Source: CAYTSW01 sp964440605 (GTDB taxonomy: Bacteria; Planctomycetota; Phycisphaerae; Phycisphaerales; UBA1924). Taken from it: DNA of 5,390 nucleotides. Shown here in pieces: positions 1 through 5,390 of this stretch. The stretch is taken from NCBI GenBank assembly GCA_964440605.1, contig CAYTSW010000174.1, forward strand, positions 1-5,390. The letters are read 5' to 3'. Under the pieces are notes generated by a model. The model saw only the letters and a program-made list of their open reading frames with translations. It had not been told where the DNA came from and searched no databases. Both the position numbers and the translations under genes were made by a program. Position 1 is the first letter of the stretch. Every line of letters begins with the position of its first letter.

Positions 1-264
1 CCCGCGACCGGCACGTGGCGCGACCGCGTGCTGCTTTCGCAGGACGGCGTGATCGGCAGCGACGCGGTGCTCGGCGATCGCGAGGTGACGCTCACGCTCG
101 CCCCGGGCGAGAGCTATTCGGAGAGCCTGCTCGTCAGCCTGCCCGCTGGGCCCGAAGGCCAGCGCTTCGCGGTGGTGGAGACGGATTGGCAGAACGCGGT
201 CGAGGAGGGGCCGGGCGAGGGGAACAACATCTCGATCGATGACGAGTTCATTCGCGTCAACGAC
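1..264 (+). repeat. CARDB repeat, C-terminal part (cap-type repeat R0)
   Basis: Residues 1-88 are the later two thirds of a CARDB (cell-adhesion-related, bacterial) beta-sandwich; its opening strands lie before the window. Three CARDB landmarks are visible: TWRDRVLLSQD at residues 5-15 (the W-x-D...S-x-D strand), LAPGESYS at 33-40, and an acidic, Asn-rich closing loop ending EGNN at 73-76. It is closer to the last repeat of the later array (R6, bases 3388-3750) than to the others. Both have WRDRV, PGE-[SA]-Y, TD-[WF], and a lengthened E/G-rich closing loop. A CARDB array therefore probably extends upstream of the window and ends here. Confidence 0.85.
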
Positions 265-3200
265 CCGGGCGTGGTGAACCTCTTCTGCTGGGAGCAGCGC
301 GCGGCGCTCGGCAACGGCAACTGGGTCGTCTCGTCCGACGGGCTCAGCGTCACGCAGACCGTGAACGGACAGCCGACCTACTTTGTGAGCAACTTCGACC
401 TCGTCGGCTCTTCCTTCCGGGGCACCTTCTCCACCACCGACTTCGACGACGACTGGATGGGCTTCGTCTTCGGCGTCCAGGAAATCCTCCCCAACAGCTC
501 GGGCGGCGGCTCCTACTACCTCTTCGACTGGAAGCAGGGCAATCAAGGCAGCGGCGAGCGCGGCCTCAAGGTTAAGAAGATCATCGGCCCGACGCCGAAC
601 ATCGGCGACGGCGAAGACCAGCCCGGGCAGCTCGAGATCCTCAGCCGCTTCGACTCCGCGGTCGATCCCGCCGCTCCCGGCTGGATCCGCACCGTCGAGT
701 ACACCTTCACGCTGACGTATCAGATCGTGCCGGACGGCATGGGCGGCGAAGAAGCGCGCATCCGCATCGTCATCGAACGCACCGACAACGAGCAGGAGAT
801 CTGGGACTCTGGCGTGATCGTGGACGACGAGCCCCTCGGTACCGGCCCCGTCGGCTTCTACAACCTCAGCCAACGCAACGTCACCTACTCCGGCTTCATC
901 ACCGCCGAACTCGAACCGCCCTTCGCCGACGCCGGCGGCCCCTACAGCTTCAACGCCTCGTCGGCGATGCTTACGCTCGACGCGACGAACTCCTTCGACC
1001 CCGACGCGATCAACGAGCAGCTTTTCAACGGCATCGCCGGCGTGCAGTGGGACCTCGGCGACGACGGGCTCGACGCTGAGGACGCCGCCCGCACCGACCC
1101 CATGCAGGGCCTCACGCTCGCCGAGGCGATCGACAAGGGCCTCTCGGTCGTGCAGGACGTATCGCTCGGCCTGACCGTGACCGACGCCGACGAGCTCACC
1201 GGCGCCGACGCGTCGCTCATTACCTACGCCAGCGCGCCGCCCATGGTCGACGCAGGCGGGCCGTACGCCACCGTCACGCCCACCGGCACGCTCAGCCTGG
1301 CGGGCAGCGCCATGGACGCCGACCTCGCCCAGCCCGTTGGCGAAGCGCTCACTGTCGAGTGGGACGTCGCGCAGGCGACGGGCGCCGGCGACGTTGGCGA
1401 CGGCTTCGCGCCCAGCGCTGCCGCCTCGGTCACGTATGGCCAGCTCGCGAACGTGCTGCCCGGGCCGAACGCCGACATCTGGATCAACGCGTCCGACCTC
1501 TCCGGTCTCGTCGCGAGCGAATCGGTGCAGGTCAACCTCGCGGTGATCGACCTCGTCGCCGAGAACGTCGGCGCGCCGAGCACAGTCGTCGCCGGCGAGA
1601 GCTTCGACGTCTCGTGGAGCGTGCGCAACCAGGGCGACGCGACGGCCCCCGCCGGGCGCACCGAACGGCTGTACCTCTCGAACGATCAGACGCTCGACGC
1701 GGGCGACATGCTGCTCGCCGAGTCGCAGCTCGCGCTGCCGCTCGTCGGCGGCGAGCAGGCGCCACGCAGCGCGAGTGTCACGCTCCCGCTGGGCACGCAG
1801 GGCCCGCGCTTCCTGCTCGCGGTGACCGATGCGCGTGACGACGCCTTCGAGGCCTTTGGCGGCGAGGCGAACAACGTCACGGCTTTGGCGATCGACGTCG
1901 AGCTCCAGCCGCTGCCCGACCTCGCGGTCGTCAGCGTGACCGCGCCGACGGAAGCCGTCGCGGGCGACGCCATCGTCGTCGAGTACCGCGTCGAGAACGT
2001 CGGCAACCTGACCGCCAACACCAACTGGCAGGACGCCATCTACCTGTCGGACGACCCGGTCTTCGGCGGCGACGACGTGCTCCTGCTCGGCCCCATCAAC
2101 GAGGCGCCTTTCGCGCCCGAGGACAGCTACACGCTCAGCCGAACGGTGTCGCTGCCCGTGAGCTTCACGTCGAGCAGCGCGTACATCATCGTGCGCACGG
2201 ACAACGCCGGCGAACTCGCCGAGCGATCTGAAGCAAACAATACGGGCGCCAGCGCCGAGATCACGGTCACCCCGACGCCCGCGCCCGATCTGGTCGCTTC
2301 GAACGTCATGGCGCCGAGCGAGGCGACCTTCGGTCAGCCCGTCACGCTCTCGTGGCAGCTCGAGAACATCGGCAACCTCGACGCCGACGGCCCGTGGTCC
2401 GACGTCGTCTTCCTCTCTGATGACGCGGTCTTCCAGCCCTCCGACCGACCGATCGGCAGCGTCGTCTTCAACGGCTCACTCGCGCCCGGCGACCCGCCCG
2501 CGATGCGCAGCGGAGAGATCACCCTGCCTTTGGATCTCTCCACGCAGACCGGCCAGTACCACCTCCTCGTGCTCGCCGATGGCTTCGGCGGGATCGAGGA
2601 GTCCAACGAGAACAACAACGCCGCGGCTTCGATGCCGCTGACGATCAGCCTGCCCGAGTTGCCCGACCTGCAAGTCGTGGATATCAGCGTGCCCGCGCAG
2701 GCCGAGGCGGGCGAGCCCTTCACCGTCGAGTTCCGCATCCGCAACTTCGGTGCGACCGAGGCGACCGGCTCCTGGCTCAACGAGGTGCGTCTCGCGGACG
2801 AGGGCGGCATGTCGACCAGCGGCCCCGTCGCCGCGGTCGTCGCCGCCGAAGGGCCGATCGCTCCGGGCGAGCAGACCGAGCTGCTTTCGGCGACGTTCAC
2901 CCTGCCCGATGTGGACCCGTCGGGCTTCGCGGTCGCGATCGCGGCCGACGTCGATCAGCAGGTGCTGGAAGTCAACGAAAGCAACAACGCGTCCGTCGGC
3001 TCGCCGACGAGCTACATCCGGCCCGACCTGGCGGCCATCGCGCTGACCGCGCCGAGCGACGCCGTTGCCGATGACAACCTCATGGTCTCCTACACCGTCG
3101 AGAACCAGGGCGACGGGCGCGCCCGTCCCTTCTGGGTCGACGCCATCCTGCTCTCTACCGACGATCAGCCGGGCAACGACCTGCTGCTGGCGACCCGCGC

Positions 3201-5390
3201 CGAGTCCGCGCTGCTGCCCTCGATGGGCACGTACAACGGCTCATTCAACGTCACCGTCCCCTCCAACGTAGAGGGCGAGTTCTTCGTCGTCCTCCAGACC
3301 GATCGCGGCAACCGCGTGGTGGAGAGCGACGAGAGCTCCAACAACTTCTTCGTGTCGGGCGCGGTGAACATCACGCAGCCCGATCGCCCCAATCTGATCG
3401 TTGAGTCGATCACGTCGCCGATGGACGGCATATCACGTGCTGTGCGCACGGTGGAATGGACCGTACGCAATACAGGCCTGGCCGCGGCGAACAACCTCTG
3501 GCGCGATCGCGTCTGGATCTCGACCGACCGAGTGCTGGGCTCGGGCGACGTGGCGATCGCCGATGTCGCACGCCCGCAGACGCTCATGCCGGGTGAGGCG
3601 TACACCAACTCGGCGCAGATCGTCCTGCCTTCGGCGCCGGGGCCGTACTTCATCCTCATCCAGACCGACTTCGACTCCAACCTCAACGAAGGCATCGACG
3701 GCGGGGAGCAGGACAACCTCCTGGCCGCGACGTCCTCCTTCGGCGTCATGACGTACACCGCGACGGCGCAGGCCGACGTGGAGTCCGCCGCCTCCGGCAC
3801 GCCCGTGACCATCACCGGAGCCGCCAGCGTCATCGGCACGGGCGAGCCCGCGGCCTTCGTCCCCGTCGACGTGCGCGTCACCGTCAAGCAGTCCACGCGC
3901 CGCCTGACCACGCTCACCGACGAGAACGGCAACTACTCCGTGCTCTTCGAGCCCGGCCCCACCGAGGGCGGGCGCTACAGCGTCGCCGCGGGTCCGAGCC
4001 ACGTCGCGACCGTGCCGCCTGAGGACTTCTTCAACCTCTGGTCCTTCACGCTCAACCCGCGCGAGGCCTTCGTCACCGCGACGCCCAACATCACGACGAG
4101 ACGCTCTTTCGAGGTGCGCAACCAGGGCGACGCCGACATCAGCGGTCTCGCCGTCACGCCCGGCCCGCTGCCCGAGGGCGTGAGCATTGAGTTCGTCGTC
4201 GGCGGCATGCGCGGCTCGGGGGCCACGCTGCCCGCCAACGGCTCGATCACCGTCGAGTACGAGATCGAAGTCGAGGACGAGATCGACCCGCCCGTGCTCA
4301 TCCCGATCACGGTCAGCGCCGACCAGCCGGGCACGCGCCCCTTCAACCTGAGCCTCCGCGCCTTCCCCGCGCGGCCCGACCTGCGCCTGCTGCCCGACGG
4401 GCTGATCAACGGCCGTCTCTCCGACGCGCTCATCCGCGGCGATCGCGCCTTCGCACAGTTCCGCGTCCAGAACGTCGGCGGCGCGTCCACCGGACCGCTC
4501 ATGGTCAACCTGCCGCAGGTCGACTGGATCACGCTTGCCACCAGCAGCATGCTCGGCGAGCTCGAGCCCAACGAGATCGGCACGGTCGTCGTGCAGCTCG
4601 ACCCGCCCAGCGACCTCGAGCTGGGCGACATCGACGGCTCCTTCGGTGTGACCGACGGCGAGTCGGGCGTCAGCGCGCCCTTCTCCTTCGAGATCGTCTC
4701 CGACGGCTTCGGGGACCTCCAGGTCCTCTGCACCGACGAGTTCTTCTACTACGCCGAGGGCAGCCCGCCCGTCACCGGCGCCACCGTCAAGGTCTTCGAG
4801 AACGACACGCAGAACCTCGTCGCTCAGGCCATCTCCGACGAGAACGGCCTCGTCCTGTTCGAGAACCTCACCGAGGCGTACTACGACATCGAAGTCACCG
4901 AGCCCGACCACGGCACCTTCCGCACCACCGTCCTCGTCCCCGCGAGCGAACTCACCGAGCTCGAGGCCTTCATGCCGCGCTCGGTCATCAACTACTCCTG
5001 GTCGGTCATCCCGATCGACTTCGAGGACACGTACAACATCACCATCGAGGCCACCTTCGCGACCGAGGTGCCCCAGCCCGTCGTCCTCATCGAGCCGACC
5101 TCCGTCGACATCACCGACGTCGAGCTGCCCATCCAGGTCGACTTCACGATCACCAACTACGGCCTTGTCACCGCCGACGACGTGCGCCTGAACATCGACG
5201 CACCCGAAGGCGCGTTCGACCTCATCCCGCTCGTCGACGTGGTGGGCGATCTCGCGGGCCAGCAGTCCGTCACCGTCCCGGTCATCATCGCGCCGCCCGC
5301 TGGCGGCGAGCGCGGCAACCTGTGCGCCTCGGGCGTCGTCGTCGAGTGCCACGACCTCGAGTGCGGCGACGCCACCTACACCTACTGCGC
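1..5390 (+). CDS. Giant multidomain CARDB/thrombospondin-C/PKD surface-type protein, partial at both ends
   Basis: Frame 1 is open across the whole window: 1796 complete codons plus two bases, with no stop, start codon, signal peptide or membrane segment in view. The translation is a chain of beta-sandwich modules: a CARDB end (residues 1-88), a thrombospondin C-terminal-like domain (93-305), two PKD-like domains (306-516), six CARDB repeats (517-1250), CNA-B-like and N-x-G modules (1251-1650), and a further module entering a cysteine-containing segment (1656-1796). CARDB and PKD modules are known from extracellular adhesive proteins and as spacers in secreted enzymes. I therefore infer an exported scaffold or adhesin. 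No catalytic motif is visible, so a role as the non-catalytic part of a larger enzyme stays possible. Codons end mostly in G or C throughout. The product is acidic (many D, E and N), has about seven lysines, and lacks cysteine from residue 97 to 1576. The full protein must exceed 1800 residues. No gene name can be given. Confidence 0.97.
277..915 (+). other. Thrombospondin C-terminal-like (L-type lectin-like) domain
   Basis: Residues about 93-305 follow the landmark order of the thrombospondin C-terminal (TSP_C) domain as I know it from animal thrombospondins. These are NWVV (107-110), QTVN (119-122), FRGTF (139-143), DFDDDWMGFVFGVQ (147-160, compare DDDYAGFVFGYQ), YYLFDWKQ (172-179, compare FYVVMWKQ), GW (227-228) before a beta strand, IRIVIE (254-259), DSG (269-271), and GPVGFYNLSQ followed by a G-F strand (282-299). 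The family has a lectin-like jelly-roll fold, and in animals it follows calcium-binding type 3 repeats and takes part in cell-surface and matrix binding. Here it sits between CARDB and PKD modules, and no type 3 repeats are seen. The length, about 210 residues, fits the family. An insertion (Gly/Ser-rich, 165-171) splits the usual FGYQ-to-WKQ spacing. Ligand binding is not predictable from this sequence. Confidence 0.85.
916..1239 (+). other. PKD-like domain 1
   Basis: Residues 306-413 open with the PKD-type signature ADAGGPY (309-315), followed by LDATNSFDPDA (326-336), a WDLGDDG strand and turn (350-356), a loop typical of cadherin/PKD hybrids in secreted bacterial proteins (LTLAEA, 371-376), and a closing LTVTDADEL strand (391-399). 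PKD modules are Ig-like extracellular spacers or binding modules. The WD and DADE positions match the family, but the middle is longer than a minimal 80-residue PKD and carries an acidic insertion (354-366). It is followed directly by a second copy. Confidence 0.82.
1240..1548 (+). other. PKD-like domain 2
   Basis: Residues 414-516 repeat the opening signature as VDAGGPY (416-422), then a LSLAGSAMDAD strand and turn (431-441), a VEWDV strand (452-456), and a closing strand run NADIWINASDLSGLVASESV (490-509). Compared with the first copy the core is diverged: the usual DPDG turn is reduced to DADL, and the closing D-x-D element is weak. The fold assignment rests on the GGPY opening, the W-D strand and the tandem position. 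It joins the CARDB array with almost no linker. Confidence 0.7.
1549..3750 (+). repeat. Tandem array of six CARDB repeats (R1-R6)
   Basis: Six repeats start at residues 517, 639, 762, 888, 1008 and 1130 (bases 1549, 1915, 2284, 2662, 3022, 3388), with a period of 120-126 residues. Each starts with a [DN]L strand (PDLAVVSV, PDLVASNV, PDLQVVDI, PDLAAIAL, PNLIVESI). It then has a strand ending N-x-G (N543, N666, N789, N915, N1035, N1157) and a W-x-D...[LI]-[SA]-x-D segment (675-685, 798-808, 924-934, 1044-1054, 1166-1176). It closes with an acidic Asn-rich loop (SEANN, NENNN, NESNN, DESSNN). These are CARDB hallmarks; the loop looks suited to calcium, which is inference. R1 is the most diverged and has Arg where the others have Trp (R553). 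R4 has LAD in place of LSD. R6 has a longer closing loop. The array contains no Lys and no Cys. Repeats differ enough at DNA level that recent duplication is unlikely. Confidence 0.9.
3751..4017 (+). other. CNA-B / carboxypeptidase-regulatory-like module 1
   Basis: Residues 1251-1339 contain VPVDVRVTVKQSTRRLTTLT (1287-1306) followed by DENGNYSVLFEP (1307-1318) and GGRYSVAAGPSH (1323-1334). The strand-turn-strand pattern ending in T-D-x-N-G-x-Y is typical of the small transthyretin-like beta-sandwiches grouped as carboxypeptidase-regulatory or CNA-B-like. These act as stalk or spacer modules in secreted proteins. The residues needed for an isopeptide bond (Lys with Asp/Glu and Asn) cannot be assigned: the only lysine is K1296. 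It follows the last CARDB repeat without a linker. Confidence 0.65.
4018..4365 (+). other. N-x-G beta-sandwich module A (NEW3/CARDB-like)
   Basis: Residues 1340-1455 hold a strand ending FEVRNQGDADISGL (1370-1383), a PLPEGVSIEF strand (1390-1398), an LPANGSITVEYEIEV segment (1410-1424), and a hydrophobic closing strand PVLIPITVSA (1431-1440). This layout (N-x-G after the second strand, then a Pro-rich 'LP.NGS' turn before an alternating strand) is what NEW3- or CARDB-type Ig folds show. The VRNQGDA segment is identical in protein, and over 20 bases of DNA, to that of CARDB repeat R1. I cannot assign one named family; an unnamed Ig-like domain is the safest call. Confidence 0.5.
4366..4701 (+). 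other. N-x-G beta-sandwich module B
   Basis: Residues 1456-1567 begin PDLRLLPDGL (1459-1468), continue with AFAQFRVQNVGGASTGPLMV (1483-1502), then WITLATSSMLGELEPNEIGT (1509-1528), VVVQLDPPSDLELGDIDGSF (1529-1548) and a closing FSFEIVS strand (1561-1567). The 'N-V-G...TG' turn, the 'W-[IL]-x-L' strand and the 'L-x-P-x-E' turn recall Ig-like repeats of the BACON/NEW3 kind found in large secreted bacterial proteins. The resemblance is by pattern only. It leads straight into the second CNA-B-like module, so modules A and B are bracketed by two CNA-B-like units. Confidence 0.45.
4711..4950 (+). other. CNA-B / carboxypeptidase-regulatory-like module 2
   Basis: Residues 1571-1650 have the standard order: strand DLQVLCTDEF (1572-1581), PPVTGATVKVFENDTQNLVA (1589-1608), then ISDENGLVLFENLTEAYYDI (1611-1630) and EVTEPDHGTFRTTV (1631-1644). 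The run 'V-x-G-A-x-V-x-V ... S-D-E-N-G-x-x-x-F-x-x-L ... Y-x-x-x-V' is the classic signature of carboxypeptidase-regulatory-like and CNA-B-like transthyretin folds. It is a clearer example than module 1 and shares the DENG turn with it. C1577 is the first cysteine after residue 96. A spacer or stalk role is inferred. Confidence 0.75.
4966..5289 (+). other. Conserved-looking beta-rich module of unknown family
   Basis: Residues 1656-1763 read as FMPRSVINYSWSVIPIDFED (1657-1676), TYNITIEATFATEVPQPVVL (1677-1696), then a VDFTITNYGLVTADDVRL segment (1713-1730) with a further N-x-G element (N1719), and a closing strand QQSVTVPVIIAPP (1754-1766). The density of aromatic and Pro positions (Y-x-W-x-V-x-P, F-E-D-T-Y, T-x-V-P-x-P-V-V) looks like a constrained domain rather than a spacer. 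It resembles stretches I recall from other very large secreted bacterial proteins, but I know of no named family. The second half again resembles a CARDB/NEW3 Ig fold. Confidence 0.5.
5314..5390 (+). other. Start of a cysteine-containing segment, cut by the window end
   Basis: Residues 1772-1796 contain four cysteines (C1773, C1783, C1788, C1796) in 24 residues, after a protein body almost free of cysteine. The spacing is C-x9-C-x4-C-x7-C. Disulfide pairing would fit an exported protein, and metal binding is an alternative. The segment runs off the window, so neither its length nor its fold can be judged. The CDS continues past the edge. Confidence 0.6.

Noticed and set aside
1359..1838. Plus-strand 159-codon frame, extremely Arg-rich
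   Set aside because: It overlaps PKD-like domain 2 and CARDB repeat R1 in another frame. Its Arg/Ala bias is what a shifted reading of GC-rich codons gives.
460..3423. In-frame ATG codons (for example at 457, 739, 2308 and 3421) as possible gene starts
   Set aside because: Each lies inside a recognisable domain or repeat and the frame is open and domain-coding upstream to base 1, so none marks the start of the gene.
3165..4733. Minus-strand open frames at 3165-3932 (255 codons) and 3975-4733 (252 codons)
   Set aside because: Both are Ser/Thr/Pro/Arg-rich translations of the opposite strand of well-supported coding sequence, with no recognisable motif. They are products of high GC.
3751..4950. 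Self-forming isopeptide bonds in the CNA-B-like modules
   Set aside because: Each module has only one lysine (K1296, K1597), and its placement relative to acidic and Asn partners cannot be shown from sequence alone. I do not claim covalent crosslinks.
3433..5352. 639-codon open frame on the minus strand, the longest with a start codon in the window
   Set aside because: It lies in codon register opposite the real gene, so its stops need TTA, CTA or TCA in the sense frame, codons this GC-rich gene avoids. It ends exactly at the sense TCA codon at 3433-3435. Its product is a low-complexity Asp/Gly/Arg/Glu/Val string with no domain, while the plus strand gives clear CARDB and CNA-B modules.
1..5390. 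Search for a multi-gene system, such as defence, secretion, phage or mobile element
   Set aside because: A single continuous frame fills the window, with no gene boundary, inverted repeat, transposase, tRNA or CRISPR-like spacing. The regular 360-378 base period at 1549-3750 is a protein-domain repeat, not a CRISPR array or satellite.

Overview
The window lies wholly inside one very large protein-coding gene on the + strand. Reading frame 1 is open from base 1 to base 5388 (1796 codons) with no stop, and neither the start nor the stop codon of the gene is in view. There is no intergenic DNA, no RNA gene, no mobile element, no CRISPR array, and no promoter or terminator that I can support. Residue numbers below are counted from the first codon of the window (residue n starts at base 3n-2), not from the true N-terminus.

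The product is a secreted or surface-type mosaic of beta-sandwich modules. In order it contains: the end of a CARDB repeat (residues 1-88); a domain closely resembling the C-terminal domain of thrombospondins (about 93-305); two PKD-like modules that open with DAGGPY (306-413 and 414-516); a tandem array of six CARDB repeats with a 120-126 residue period (517-1250); and a carboxy-side block of about 546 residues. That block has a carboxypeptidase-regulatory/CNA-B-like module (1251-1339), two 'N-x-G' beta-sandwich modules (1340-1455 and 1456-1567), a second CNA-B-like module (1571-1650), a conserved-looking 'YxWxVxP...FEDTYxITIEATF' module (1656-1763), and the start of a cysteine-containing segment (1773-1796). 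No catalytic domain is visible. An adhesive, matrix or surface-scaffold role is the reasonable inference, but catalytic or anchoring parts could lie outside the window.

The DNA is GC-rich and its codons end mostly in G or C. The protein is very acidic, I count only seven lysines, and no cysteine occurs between residues 97 and 1576. Giant CARDB/PKD/CNA-B mosaics of this composition suit GC-rich environmental bacteria. Planctomycetota (for example the Phycisphaerae) is my best guess. It rests on general impression, not on a marker gene.

The points most worth a second look are the thrombospondin-type domain in a bacterial-looking protein, the repeat of a 'cap' CARDB subtype at the ends of two arrays, the near absence of lysine, and the carboxy-side block as a candidate unnamed conserved unit. 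The long antisense open frame (3433-5352) is explained by codon usage and is rejected. I found no sign of a multi-gene system.
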